Source: Burkholderiaceae bacterium
GTDB taxonomy: Bacteria > Pseudomonadota > Gammaproteobacteria > Burkholderiales > Burkholderiaceae_C
Length of the DNA: 64,000 bases
Assembly: GCA_023150375.1 (NCBI GenBank)
Contig: JAKLLA010000002.1
Location: 124,001-188,000, forward strand
Direction: 5' to 3'
Of this stretch, positions 37,965-47,092 are shown one piece after another. Under the pieces are notes generated by a model. It was not told the origin of the DNA. It saw only the letters and a program-made list of their open reading frames with translations, and did not search any database. The translations under genes were made by a program, and so were the position numbers. Positions within the stretch are counted from its first letter, which is position 1. Every line of letters starts with the position of its first letter.

Positions 37965-38504
37965 TCAGAACCCGCCGTCGAGCAGGCTCAGCTCCTCGCC
38001 GGTGAGCACGGCCTCGATGTCCACCAGGATGAGCATGCGCTCGGCCACATTGGCGATGCCGCGGATGTAGCGGGTATCGACCAGCGCGTTCATCGGCGGC
38101 GCCGGCTGCACCTTGGCCGCATCGAGCTGCATCACGTCGGACACCGAGTCGACCACCGCGCCGACCACGCGGTCGCGCACGTTCAGCACGATCACCACCG
38201 TGGTGGCGCCGATCTCGGCGCTCTCGCAGCCCAGCTTGAGCCGCAGGTCGAGGATGGGCACGATCACGCCGCGCAGGTTCACCACCCCCTTGAGGAAGGC
38301 CGGAGCATTGGCGATGCGCGTGGGCGCCTCGTAGGAGCGGATTTCCTGCACCTTGAGGATGTCGACGCCGTACTCTTCCTGGCCGAGCCGGAAGGTCAGG
38401 AACTCACCGGCCAGCACGGCAGCCGGGCGAGCGGCGGCGGCTCGCGACGAGGCCCCGGCGGAAAGGGCGGAGGCGGCAAGGGGACGGTCCTGGACCAGGT
38501 TCAT
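37965..38504 (-). CDS. cheW: Chemotaxis coupling protein CheW
   Basis: CheW links chemoreceptors to CheA. The 179-residue protein has an Ala-rich N-terminal extension of about 35 residues and a complete CheW SH3-like domain: FLTFRLGQEEYGVDILKVQE, the receptor-contact segment GVVNLRGVIVPILDL, and VVDSVSDVM. The start is the ATG at 38504, with an aggag element about 7 bases upstream. It is the last gene of the cheZ-like/cheY/cheA/MCP/cheW series. Confidence 0.94.
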   Translation of the reverse strand: MNLVQDRPLAASALSAGASSRAAAARPAAVLAGEFLTFRLGQEEYGVDILKVQEIRSYEAPTRIANAPAFLKGVVNLRGVIVPILDLRLKLGCESAEIGATTVVIVLNVRDRVVGAVVDSVSDVMQLDAAKVQPAPPMNALVDTRYIRGIANVAERMLILVDIEAVLTGEELSLLDGGF

Positions 38505-38605
38505 GGGAACTCCTGACAAGCAAGATGGGCGCGGCGGAGCCGGGCGCTCGACGGGTTATCGGCAGGACGGCGTCGCAGCTGCAGGGCCCGCGGCGGCCGG
38601 ACCCG

Positions 38606-40462
38606 TCAGAACGTGGTCCAGTCGTCGTCGGCCGGGGCGACCACGGCCGGTGGCGGGCTCGCCGGCCGGTCGGCGGGGGCCGCCGCCGCAGCGGGGCGGC
38701 GTGGCGCAGGCGTGACGGCGGCGGCCGCGAGCAAGGCTGGCGCCGGTGCCACGGCACCGCCCGAGGCAGCGGTCGCGGCGGGAGCCAAGGACGGCAGCGC
38801 AGCGCCCCCCCCGGCCGGCCGAGCGACCGGGCGCGGCGCCGGCGCACCGCCGACGGGCGGCAGCGGCGAGCGCGGCAGGGCGGCGGCCGTTTCGCCCAGC
38901 TCGAAGGCCGCCACGGCGCGAGCCAGCCGCTGCGACTGCTCGCGCAGGCTCTCCGCGGCCGCGGCGCTCTGCTCCACCAGCGCGGCGTTCTGCTGCGTCA
39001 TCTGGTCGAGCTGGGTGACCGCACCGTTGACCAGCCCCAGGTCGCGGCTCTGGTCGCTGGCCGCGGCGGTGATCTCGCCGATCAGGTCGTTGACCCGCTG
39101 CACGTCGGCCACCAGCGCCCCGATGGTGCTGCCCGCCGAATGCACCAGGCGGCTGCCGCCGTCGACGGTCTCCACGCTGGCGGCGATCAGTCCCTTGATC
39201 TCGCGTGCCGCGTCGGCGCTGCGCTGCGCCAGGCTGCGCACCTCGCCGGCCACCACCGCGAAACCGCGGCCCTGCTCGCCCGCCCGCGCGGCTTCCACCG
39301 CGGCGTTGAGGGCCAGGATGTTGGTCTGGAAGGCGATGCTGTCGATCACGCCGATGATCTCGCCGATGCGCCGCGACGAGCCGCTGATGCGCTCCATGCT
39401 GTCGACCACCTGGGCCATTACCTCGCCGCCGCGCTGTGCGGCCTCGGCCGCGGCGTTGGCCAGCTGGTTGGCACTGCGTGCCGTGTCGGCCGTCTGCCGC
39501 ACCGTGGCGGTGAGCTGCTCCATCGAGCTGGCGGTCTGCTGCAGCGAGCTGGCGGTCTGCTCGGTACGGCCGGAGAGATCCTGGTTGCCGCTGGCGATCT
39601 GGCTGCTGGCGGTGGAGATCGATTCGGTGCTGGTGCGGATCTCGCCGACCACGCCACGCAGCGAGTTCTGCATGTCCTCGAGGGAGCGCATCAGGTCGGC
39701 CGTCTCGTCGCGGCCGTCCAGGTCGATGCGTGAGTCCAGCCGCCCGGCCGCGATCGCGCGGGCCAGCGCCACCGCCTCGCCGAGCGGGCGCAGGATGGCC
39801 GCGGCATTCCACAGCGTCAGCGGCACCACCCCGGCCATCACCAGGCCCAGCACCGAGAAGAACAGCGTGGCGGAGCGCCTGTTGGCCTGATCCAGGCTGG
39901 CGGTGGTGTGTTGCGCCTCCGCATCGACGATGCGCTGGATCTGCCCGACCGCAGCCTCGATCCGGGTGAAGGCGCTGCGCGCGCCATCCAGGGCGGCGTC
40001 CATCGCCGCCACGCCCTCGTAGCGCCCGGCCAGGGCGCCTTCGAGCACCGGCGTGGCCGCGCCGACGTAGGCCTGCAGGGCCTGCAAGGCCGCGCGGGCC
40101 TGCATGTTGTCCTCGTCGTCCTCGCCGTCCTGCAGGGCCTGCAGGGCCTGCAGCAGGCCCTGCTGCTCGTCGCGCCAGCGCGCCTGGCTGCGCGCGGCCG
40201 CCTCGGGCTGGCCGGCGCGGATCAGCACGTCCTTCTCGTGCCGGCGCAGGTTGCCCAGCGCGGCACGCACGTCGCCGAGCTCGCGTACCTCCTGCAGCGT
40301 GTGACCGACGATCTCGTCGTGGGCGCGCTGCATGTCCTGCCCCGCCCACAGCGCGGTCAGGCCCACCAGGGCAAAGAGGAAGAGCACCATCGCGATCGCG
40401 CCGTTCATGCGCAGGCGGATCGTGAAGCGGCGCATCAGCACCAGGGTCCAGGGCAGGCTCAT
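38606..40462 (-). CDS. Methyl-accepting chemotaxis protein, membrane type
   Basis: The 618-residue chemoreceptor has an N-terminal membrane helix (about 20-42), a four-helix-bundle periplasmic domain, a second membrane helix (about 196-220), HAMP (about 222-275) and the signalling domain with [20 protein letters not shown] at the tip. An Ala/Pro-rich tail of about 90 residues ends in DDDWTTF, resembling the NWETF-type CheR/CheB tether of major receptors. It lies between cheA and cheW on the same strand and probably signals through them. The ligand is unknown. An alternative start is the internal Met10. Confidence 0.9.
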   Translation of the reverse strand: MSLPWTLVLMRRFTIRLRMNGAIAMVLFLFALVGLTALWAGQDMQRAHDEIVGHTLQEVRELGDVRAALGNLRRHEKDVLIRAGQPEAAARSQARWRDEQQGLLQALQALQDGEDDEDNMQARAALQALQAYVGAATPVLEGALAGRYEGVAAMDAALDGARSAFTRIEAAVGQIQRIVDAEAQHTTASLDQANRRSATLFFSVLGLVMAGVVPLTLWNAAAILRPLGEAVALARAIAAGRLDSRIDLDGRDETADLMRSLEDMQNSLRGVVGEIRTSTESISTASSQIASGNQDLSGRTEQTASSLQQTASSMEQLTATVRQTADTARSANQLANAAAEAAQRGGEVMAQVVDSMERISGSSRRIGEIIGVIDSIAFQTNILALNAAVEAARAGEQGRGFAVVAGEVRSLAQRSADAAREIKGLIAASVETVDGGSRLVHSAGSTIGALVADVQRVNDLIGEITAAASDQSRDLGLVNGAVTQLDQMTQQNAALVEQSAAAAESLREQSQRLARAVAAFELGETAAALPRSPLPPVGGAPAPRPVARPAGGGAALPSLAPAATAASGGAVAPAPALLAAAAVTPAPRRPAAAAAPADRPASPPPAVVAPADDDWTTF

Positions 40463-40535
40463 GGCAATCGTCCAGCAGATTCGATGACGCCCGGCAGGAG
40501 GCAGCGGCCCCGGGCGGGGGCCAGGATCGGCGGTC

Positions 40536-42806
40536 TCAGTGGCGCGAGCGGCGCACCAGCGAGCCGGTGTCCAGGATCAGCGCGACCCGGCCGTCGCCCA
40601 TGATGGTGGCGCCGGAGACATCGGTGACCTTGCGGTAGTTGGCCTCGAGGTTCTTCACCACCACCTGCTGCTGGCCGAGCAGCTCGTCGACCAGCAGGGC
40701 GACGCGTCCCCCCTCGGCCTCGACCACCACCATGATCGAGGAGACCCGCTCGAAGTCGAAGCGCGGCACGTCGAAGACCTTCTCCAGCTCGATGACCGGC
40801 ATGTACTCCTCGCGCACCTGCACCACGCGGCCGCTGCCGCCGATGGTCTTGATGGTCTTGTCGGTGACCTGGAAGCTCTCCACCACCGAGGCCAGCGGCA
40901 GGATGTAGACCTCGTCGCCCACGCCCACGCTCATGCCGTCCATGATCGCCAGCGTCAGCGGCAGGCGCACCTTGACGCTCATGCCGTAGCCCTCGGCCGA
41001 GTCGATCTCGACGCTGCCGCCCAGGGCGGTGATGTTCTTCTTCACCACGTCCATGCCGACACCGCGGCCGGAGACATCCGTCACCACCTCCGCGGTGGAG
41101 AAGCCGGGCGCGAAGATCAGGCCCCAGACCTCGGCGTCGCTCATCGAGTCGGGCGCGTCCAGGCCGCGCTCGCGCGCCTTGTTCAGCAGCTTCTCGCGCG
41201 ACAGGCCCTTGCCGTCGTCGCGCACCTCGATGACGATCGAGCCGCCCTGGTGCGAGGCCGACAGCGTGATCGTGCCCTGCTCCGGCTTGCCGCGGGCAAG
41301 CCGGTCAGCCGGCATCTCGATGCCGTGGTCGCAGGAGTTGCGCACCAGGTGGGTGAGCGGGTCGGTGATCTTCTCGATCAGGCCCTTGTCCAGCTCGGTG
41401 GCCTCGCCCTGCGTGACCAGCTCGACCTTCTTGCCCAGCTTGCCGGCCAGGTCGCGCAGCATGCGCGGGAAGCGGTTGAACACCGTGGACATCGGGATCA
41501 TGCGGATCGACATCACCGCTTCCTGCAGGTCGCGGGTGTTGCGGTCCAGGTCGTTCAGGCCGGCCACCAGCTGCTGGTAGACCACCGGATCCAGGTCCCG
41601 GCTGTTCTGCGCCAGCATGGCCTGGGTGATGACCAGTTCGCCCACCAGGTTGATCAGCTGGTCGACCTTCTCGACCGAGACGCGGATCGTGGTGGAGTCC
41701 AGGCCGCCGGTGGGCGCCTTGTCGGAGCGGGTCGCAGCCCGGGCGGCGGGCGGCTCGGCGCGCGGCGCGGCGCTGACCACCGGGGCAGCGGGGGCCGCCG
41801 GTGCCGACGCAGACGGCTCGGGCTGGGCAGGCACCGCCGCAGGCAGCGGCTCGGCCGCCGGCCCGGTCGCGTGGGCCGCCCCGGGTGCCCCCGGGGCATC
41901 GTCGAAGAAGCCGTAGCCGGGGTCCACCGGCGCGGGCGACGCAGACGGGGCGGACAGCGCCGCGGCGGCCGCCGCAGCCTCGCCCGGCTCGACCGCATCG
42001 GCCGGCGCGCCGGGGTTGCCTGGATAGAAACCGTAGCCAGGCCCGAAGGGCGTGATCTGCACCTGCTCGCGCGCTACGTGGAAGGTGAACAGGTCGATCA
42101 GCTCGGCGTCGCTGCTGGTGGTCACCACCTTGAAGCGGCGCATGCCGTCGACGGCACGGCCGGTGTCCAGCGGCTCGATGCTGCCCAGGTCGGGAATCTC
42201 CTTGAACAGCTCGATCAGGTTGTCGGCCAGGCTGCCGTCGGGCAGCGGACCCACGCGCAGGTCCAGCGCACGCGGCGCGTCGGGCTGCTCACCGGCCAGC
42301 GCGGCAGGTGCCGGGGCGGGTGCGACCGGGGCGGGTGCCGCAGCGGCGGCCGCCGGCACGGGCGGCGCAGCCACCGGTCCTTCGCCGCGCGCCAGCGCAC
42401 GGATGTGCAGCAGCAGCTCGGCGGTGTCCACCGCATCGGCCCCCGAGCCCTGGTGGCGCTCGAGCTGGGCGCGCAGCGCATCGCCGGCAGCCAGCAGCAC
42501 GTCGACCATGCGCGCGTGCGGCTGCAGCTCGTGGCGGCGCAGCTTGTCCAGCAGGGTCTCCATCTCGTGCGTCAGCTCGGCCACATCGGAGAAGCCGAAG
42601 GTGGCTGCGCCGCCCTTGATCGAGTGGGCGCAACGGAAGATCGCGTTGAGCGCCTCGTCGTCAGCTTCGGCCAGGTTCAGCTCGAGCAGCAGCTGCTCCA
42701 TGCGCTGCAGGTTCTCGCCGGCCTCCTCGAAGAAGACCTGGTAGAACTGGCTCAGATCGATACCTGCCCCGGAGGAGGCGGAACTGTCGGACGTGATGTC
42801 GGCCAT
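40536..42806 (-). CDS. cheA: Chemotaxis histidine kinase CheA
   Basis: The 756-residue kinase phosphorylates CheY. It has an HPt domain with His61 ([13 protein letters not shown]), a linker, a P2-like domain (about 185-250), a Pro/Ala-rich region in which the GYGF motif occurs twice, the dimerisation domain, the ATP-binding domain ([32 protein letters not shown]) and a CheW-like regulatory domain. The ATG at 42806 is preceded by aaggggt. It is 67 bases downstream of cheY. No cheR or cheB is visible in this cluster. Confidence 0.95.
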   Translation of the reverse strand: MADITSDSSASSGAGIDLSQFYQVFFEEAGENLQRMEQLLLELNLAEADDEALNAIFRCAHSIKGGAATFGFSDVAELTHEMETLLDKLRRHELQPHARMVDVLLAAGDALRAQLERHQGSGADAVDTAELLLHIRALARGEGPVAAPPVPAAAAAAPAPVAPAPAPAALAGEQPDAPRALDLRVGPLPDGSLADNLIELFKEIPDLGSIEPLDTGRAVDGMRRFKVVTTSSDAELIDLFTFHVAREQVQITPFGPGYGFYPGNPGAPADAVEPGEAAAAAAALSAPSASPAPVDPGYGFFDDAPGAPGAAHATGPAAEPLPAAVPAQPEPSASAPAAPAAPVVSAAPRAEPPAARAATRSDKAPTGGLDSTTIRVSVEKVDQLINLVGELVITQAMLAQNSRDLDPVVYQQLVAGLNDLDRNTRDLQEAVMSIRMIPMSTVFNRFPRMLRDLAGKLGKKVELVTQGEATELDKGLIEKITDPLTHLVRNSCDHGIEMPADRLARGKPEQGTITLSASHQGGSIVIEVRDDGKGLSREKLLNKARERGLDAPDSMSDAEVWGLIFAPGFSTAEVVTDVSGRGVGMDVVKKNITALGGSVEIDSAEGYGMSVKVRLPLTLAIMDGMSVGVGDEVYILPLASVVESFQVTDKTIKTIGGSGRVVQVREEYMPVIELEKVFDVPRFDFERVSSIMVVVEAEGGRVALLVDELLGQQQVVVKNLEANYRKVTDVSGATIMGDGRVALILDTGSLVRRSRH

Positions 42807-42873
42807 GGCAAACCCCTTGGAATCCTGCGCTGGAATCGGCAACGTCGGGCGACCGCGAGGGCCGCCGCGACGT

Positions 42874-43236
42874 TCAGCGGATCACCTTCTTGATGACTTC
42901 GAGCAGCTTGGCCGGATCGAAGGGCTTGACCAGCCAGCCGGTGGCGCCGGCGGCCCGGCCGGCCTGCTTCATCTGGTCGCTGGACTCGGTGGTCAGGATC
43001 AGGATCGGGGTGGACTTGAACTGCGAGGACTCGCGCAGCTTGCGGGTCAGGCTGATGCCGTCCATGCGGGGCATGTTCTGGTCGGTCAGCACCAGGTCGA
43101 AGCTGCGGCTGCCGGCCTTCTCCCAGGCATCCTGGCCGTCCACCGCCTCCACGACGTTGTAGCCGGCGCTCTTGAGAGTGAAGGAAACCATCTGACGCAT
43201 GGAGGCCGAGTCGTCGACAGCAAGGATTGAATGCAT
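42874..43236 (-). CDS. cheY: Chemotaxis response regulator CheY
   Basis: The single-domain 120-residue receiver has the acidic pocket Asp8-Asp9, phospho-acceptor Asp52 (LVLTDQNMPRMDG), the LTTESS switch region and the KPFD lysine. When phosphorylated it should bind the flagellar motor switch. It lies between the CheZ-like gene and cheA on the same strand. Confidence 0.93.
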   Translation of the reverse strand: MHSILAVDDSASMRQMVSFTLKSAGYNVVEAVDGQDAWEKAGSRSFDLVLTDQNMPRMDGISLTRKLRESSQFKSTPILILTTESSDQMKQAGRAAGATGWLVKPFDPAKLLEVIKKVIR

Positions 43237-43305
43237 TGCGCTCTCCGGAGGGATTCGGGTTGGCCGCGGGAATATCGGCGGTGGCGTTCGGGTCTTGAGA
43301 CGGAA

Positions 43306-43767
43306 CTAGAAAAGCTCGATCGAGCCGGCGTCCATCTCGTCCTGGGTGACGGGGTTGGGCCGCAGCGGCGCGGCCTCCACGACCGCGTCGCCCTCGGGGT
43401 CCTGGCCCATCGCCTCGCTGGCAATCTGGTCGGCGCAGGCGCGCAGGCGCCGATGCGTGTGTGCGATCAGCTGCGAGGCCATGTCCTGGAACTGCAGCGC
43501 GGTCACCGCGCCGGCCAGGCTCTGCATCGCCTCGTGCAGCGCGCTGGTGTCGATGTGCGGCAGCGCCGCCCCGTCGTGCAGCAGACGCACCAGGTTCTGG
43601 TTGGCCGTGTAGAAATGCCCCATCAGGGACTCGCTCGCATCGGAAAGCAGGCGCTGCAGCCGGTCGAGGTCGTTGGTCGCGGTGAGCAGGTGGTCCTGCA
43701 GATCCGCCGCGACGAGCAGGGGCAGCCCTCCTGTCGGTCCTTCCTGCGGCTCGTCGTTCATCTGCAT
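43306..43767 (-). CDS. Small CheZ-like protein, putative CheY-P phosphatase
   Basis: This 153-residue helical protein is first in the cheY-cheA operon, 69 bases upstream of cheY. Residues 95-99 in LQFQDMASQLI form DxxxQ, the catalytic pattern of CheZ (an Asp and a Gln that orient water at CheY-P), and the surrounding helix resembles the CheZ FQDLTGQ segment. The C-terminus DEMDAGSIELF is acidic with a terminal Phe, like the CheY-binding tail of CheZ. It is shorter than typical CheZ (about 210 residues). The start at 43767 has ggag about 7 bases upstream. Assignment is by motif and context, so moderate. Confidence 0.65.
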   Translation of the reverse strand: MQMNDEPQEGPTGGLPLLVAADLQDHLLTATNDLDRLQRLLSDASESLMGHFYTANQNLVRLLHDGAALPHIDTSALHEAMQSLAGAVTALQFQDMASQLIAHTHRRLRACADQIASEAMGQDPEGDAVVEAAPLRPNPVTQDEMDAGSIELF

Positions 43768-44028
43768 GCTGGCTCCAAGGGTCGGGGCCCCTTGGCGGAG
43801 CCCGTCGACCGTGTGATGGTGGGCGCCGGTCGTCCACGTGCAGCGGCCGATCGGCTGGACGCATTTTTCGCAATGCGGCGCTGCCACGGTGGCCGGAAGA
43901 TCCGGTGATTCGCCGCCCATTTCCGCCCCGACGCGGCCCGCGGCGCCGGCGCCGCGGGCGCGGCATGCCCGACAATGTGCGCCTGTGCCGAATCTGCCGG
44001 ATCGCACCGACAGCCCGTCCCTCGTCCC

Positions 44029-45183
44029 ATGCCCCGCACCCAGACCCCGCGCCGACTGCGCATCCTGCACCTGGAGGACTCCGAGCTGGACCACCAGCTC
44101 GTGCTGGCCCACCTGCGACGCGGCGGGGTCGAGCCCAGCATGCTGCGCGTGGACAAGGAGGCCGACTACCTGGCCCAGCTCGGCCGCGGCTGGGACGCGG
44201 TGATCTCGGACTTCAACCTGCCGGGCTTCTCCGGCCTGGTCGCCCTCGAGCTGCTGCGCGAGCGCGACGCCCTGCTGCCCTTCATCCTGGTCTCCGGCGA
44301 GATCGGCGAGGACACCGCGGTGGAGGCCATGCGCAACGGCGCCTCCGACTACCTGCTCAAGAGCAACCTCACCCGGCTGGTGCCGGCGCTGCTGCACGCG
44401 GTGGACGCCTGCGAGAGCCAGCGCGCCCGCCAGCGCGCCGACCAGGAGCTGGCCAGCTCGCGCAAGCGCCTGTCCGAACTGGCCCAGCACCTGCAGACCA
44501 GCATCGAGATGGAACGCGCCGCGATCGCCCGCGAGATCCACGACGACGTCGGCGGCTCGCTGACGGCGGTCAAGTTCGACCTCGCCTGGCTGGCCCGGCA
44601 CGCCGAGACGCCCGCCGCCCGCGAGCGCGCGCTGCAGGCCCTCGAGACCATCCGCCACGCCATCGAGGCCAGCCAGCGCATCATGCACAACCTGCGCCCG
44701 GCCATCCTCGAGCAGGGGCTGGTGGCCGCCCTGCAGTGGATGACCTCGCGCTTCGAGCGCCGCAGCGGCATCGCCTGCGTGTTCCGCTCCAGCCACGAGC
44801 ACCTGCGCCTGCCCGCCGGCGTGCCGCTGGTGGCCTACCGCACCGCGCAGGAAGCGCTCACCAACATCTCCAAGCACGCCAACGCCACGCGCGTCGAGGT
44901 CGACCTGACCGTCGCCGCCGGCGTGCTCTCCCTCGAGATCAGCGACAACGGCCGCGGCCTGGGCCGCGGCGACCTGGGCAAGGAGCGCTCCTTCGGCATC
45001 CGCGGCCTGCACGAGCGCGCCGACACCGTCGGCGGCTGGATCGACCTGTCGAGCTCGCCCACCGGCACCACGCTGATCCTCTCGGTGCCGCTGGCCGGCC
45101 CGGCCACTCGCGCCGGCGCGCTGGCGGCCGAATCGGCCCCGCCGAGCAGCGAACACGATCCATCGACCTGGGGGGAACTATGA
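44029..45183 (+). CDS. Cytoplasmic sensor kinase with N-terminal receiver domain
   Basis: The 384-residue protein begins with a receiver domain (Glu16-Asp17, phospho-acceptor Asp61 in ISDFNLPGFSG) and continues with a short coiled coil and a HisKA_3 kinase: His171 in AREIHDDVGGSL, YRTAQEALTNISKHA and DNGRGLG. There is no membrane segment. Receiver-first kinases usually take input from another phosphorelay. Its TGA overlaps the ATG of the response regulator at 45180, so the two are translationally coupled partners. It is divergent from the chemotaxis operon, which may hint at a link to motility. Confidence 0.88.
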   Translation: MPRTQTPRRLRILHLEDSELDHQLVLAHLRRGGVEPSMLRVDKEADYLAQLGRGWDAVISDFNLPGFSGLVALELLRERDALLPFILVSGEIGEDTAVEAMRNGASDYLLKSNLTRLVPALLHAVDACESQRARQRADQELASSRKRLSELAQHLQTSIEMERAAIAREIHDDVGGSLTAVKFDLAWLARHAETPAARERALQALETIRHAIEASQRIMHNLRPAILEQGLVAALQWMTSRFERRSGIACVFRSSHEHLRLPAGVPLVAYRTAQEALTNISKHANATRVEVDLTVAAGVLSLEISDNGRGLGRGDLGKERSFGIRGLHERADTVGGWIDLSSSPTGTTLILSVPLAGPATRAGALAAESAPPSSEHDPSTWGEL

Positions 45184-45815
45184 CGACCCGCGTGATCCTC
45201 TGCGACGACCATGCCCTGATCCGGCGCGGCATCCGCGACACCCTGGCCGAACAGCCCGACCTGGAGGTGGTGGGCGAAGCCGGCGAGTACGGCGAGCTGC
45301 GCGCCCTGCTGCGCAAGCAGCGCTGCGACGTGCTGGTGCTCGACATCAACCTGCCCGGGCGCAGCGGGCTGGACGTGCTGCACACCCTCAAGGAAGAAGG
45401 CTCGCCGATCCGCGTGCTGGTCGTCTCGATGTACCCCGAGGACCAGTACGCCCTGCGCGCGCTGCGCGCCGGCGCCTTCGGCTACGTCAACAAGGGGGGC
45501 GACCCGGCGCAGATCGTCGCCGCGGTGCGCATGGTCGCGCAGGGGCGCAAGTACATCACCGCCGAGATGGCGCAGATGCTGGTCGAGAACCTCACCGCCC
45601 CGGCCACCGAGGCGGCGCACGACAAGCTCTCCGACCGCGAGCTGCAGACCCTGACCATGATCGCCTCGGGCAAGCGCCTGGCCGACATCGCCGAGGAGCT
45701 CAACCTCAGCCCCAAGACCGTCAGCGTCTACCGCGCCCGCGTGCTGGAGAAGCTGGGCATGGCCAACAACTCCGAACTGACGGTCTACGCGATCCGCAAC
45801 GGCCTGGTGAGTTGA
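45180..45815 (+). CDS. NarL/FixJ-type response regulator
   Basis: The 211-residue protein has a receiver domain (Asp9-Asp10, phospho-acceptor Asp55 in VLVLDINLPG, Lys near 105) and a LuxR-type helix-turn-helix (KLSDRELQTLTMIASG, LSPKTVSVYRARVLEKLG). It overlaps the kinase gene by four bases and is almost certainly its partner. Targets are unknown. Confidence 0.92.
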   Translation: MTTRVILCDDHALIRRGIRDTLAEQPDLEVVGEAGEYGELRALLRKQRCDVLVLDINLPGRSGLDVLHTLKEEGSPIRVLVVSMYPEDQYALRALRAGAFGYVNKGGDPAQIVAAVRMVAQGRKYITAEMAQMLVENLTAPATEAAHDKLSDRELQTLTMIASGKRLADIAEELNLSPKTVSVYRARVLEKLGMANNSELTVYAIRNGLVS

Positions 45816-45872
45816 GGCCGAGCGCTGGCGGCGCACCCGCCACGGCCGCAGGCCCTTGCGGATGGGACGTCG

Positions 45873-46922
45873 TCAGCGCCGCCGCGCCTGGGCCCGGTAG
45901 GCCCCGGGCGTCTGCCCGGCCAGCGCCCTGAAGGCACGGCCGAAGTTGGACAGGTCGGTGTAGCCCAGGCGGTGCGCCACGGCGGCCAGATCCTGGCCCG
46001 GCTGCGCGAGCAGTTCGCAGGCCTTGGCATGGCGCACCTGGCGCGACAGCCGGCCGAAGCTGACGCCCTCGGCCGCCAGCAGGCGCGACAGGGTGCGCTC
46101 CGAAACCCCCAGCAGCGCGGCTGCCTCGGCCTGCGTGGGCTGGCGCTCCTCGGTGGCGTAGACCAGCCAGCGCAGCCAGGCGCCCAGCCCGCGCCGGGCC
46201 TCGAGTTCGTCCAGCCGCTCGGCACAGCGGCGTTCGGCCTGCGCCATCGCCGCGGCATCGGCCATCGGCAGACCGGCCTCGGCCACCTCGGCGCTCAGAT
46301 GCAGCTCGGCCTGCGGCACACCGCCCGGACCGAAGGTCACCCCCGCGCCGGCCAGCGCGCGGTACTGCGCGGCATGTGGCGGCGCCGGCCAGGACAGCCG
46401 CAGCTGGCAGGGCGTGGCCTGCTCCTGGCGGATGAAGCGCATGAGCCGGTGCGCCACCACCACCACCGCCTCCAGCACCATCACCGCCACGTCGTAGGGC
46501 ATCGGGTGCGCCAGGCTGAAACGGCTGAGCAGCCCCGCCGCGTCGGCCTGCACCTGCAGGCGCACCGCGGGCGTCACCAGCGCGAAGAAGGGTGCCAACC
46601 GCGTGAAGCCCTCGCGCAGGCTGCGGGCGTTGAGCAGCATCTGGCCGATCAGGTCCACCCGGCCCAGGTTGATCGACAGCCCCATCAGGAAGCCCAGGTC
46701 GCTGCGCCGGCTGGCACGCGAGAGCGCCTGCAACGCGGCGATCTGCTCGGCACGCGTCAGCCAGGCCTGCGGCGACTCCAGCCGGCCGCGCTCGATGCCC
46801 GCCTCGCGCAGCGCCGCAGCGGCGTCGAAGGGCGGCCCCCCCTCCTGCGGCGGCGCCTCGAGCCGCTGCACCAGTGCCGCCAGGTAACGCGCCGACACCT
46901 GCGCCACCGGCGCGTCGCGCAT
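45873..46922 (-). CDS. AraC-family transcriptional regulator
   Basis: The 349-residue protein has an N-terminal effector domain of the arabinose-binding-like AraC type (PF12625-like, about 20-215) and a C-terminal double helix-turn-helix (GVSERTLSRLLAAEGVSFGR, AVAHRLGYTDLSNFGRAFRA). The ATG at 46922 follows a good gggaggt ribosome-binding site. It is divergent from the acyl-CoA ligase gene, and a pair of direct repeats 21 bases apart lies between them, so it probably controls that gene in response to a fatty acid or similar compound. Confidence 0.88.
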   Translation of the reverse strand: MRDAPVAQVSARYLAALVQRLEAPPQEGGPPFDAAAALREAGIERGRLESPQAWLTRAEQIAALQALSRASRRSDLGFLMGLSINLGRVDLIGQMLLNARSLREGFTRLAPFFALVTPAVRLQVQADAAGLLSRFSLAHPMPYDVAVMVLEAVVVVAHRLMRFIRQEQATPCQLRLSWPAPPHAAQYRALAGAGVTFGPGGVPQAELHLSAEVAEAGLPMADAAAMAQAERRCAERLDELEARRGLGAWLRWLVYATEERQPTQAEAAALLGVSERTLSRLLAAEGVSFGRLSRQVRHAKACELLAQPGQDLAAVAHRLGYTDLSNFGRAFRALAGQTPGAYRAQARRR

Positions 46923-46969
46923 CAGCGAGACCTCCCAGGGTTTTCCCGGGACCAACCGGGTTGGCGGGC

Positions 46970-47009
46970 AATGACCATGTCCTGTCCGGAAATGACCATC
47001 GAGTATAGA
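46970..47009 (+). promoter_or_regulatory. Direct-repeat operator and -10 box before acyl-CoA ligase gene
   Basis: aatgaccat occurs at 46970-46978 and 46991-46999, a spacing of 21 bases (two helical turns), and a TATAGA -10-like hexamer follows at 47004-47009. The second repeat overlaps where the -35 element should be. This is the layout of class II activation by AraC-family proteins, and the AraC gene is immediately divergent. Confidence 0.55.
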
Positions 47010-47092
47010 CCCCGGTCGGGACAATGCCGGGTTGGGCGCCGGCCTTGCGGGCGGGCCCGCCGTCCCTCTTCCCTCCCCTGGCACGAGATCCG

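Noticed and set aside
43848-43855. GCCGATCG on the minus strand, similar to a sigma-28 -10 element, upstream of the CheZ-like gene
   Set aside because: No TAAAGTTT-like element occurs 11 bases upstream, so the match is probably chance.
45829-45845. tggcgg/ccgcca hairpin between the response regulator and AraC genes
   Set aside because: The 6-base stem has no T-run and such hairpins are expected by chance in DNA of this composition.
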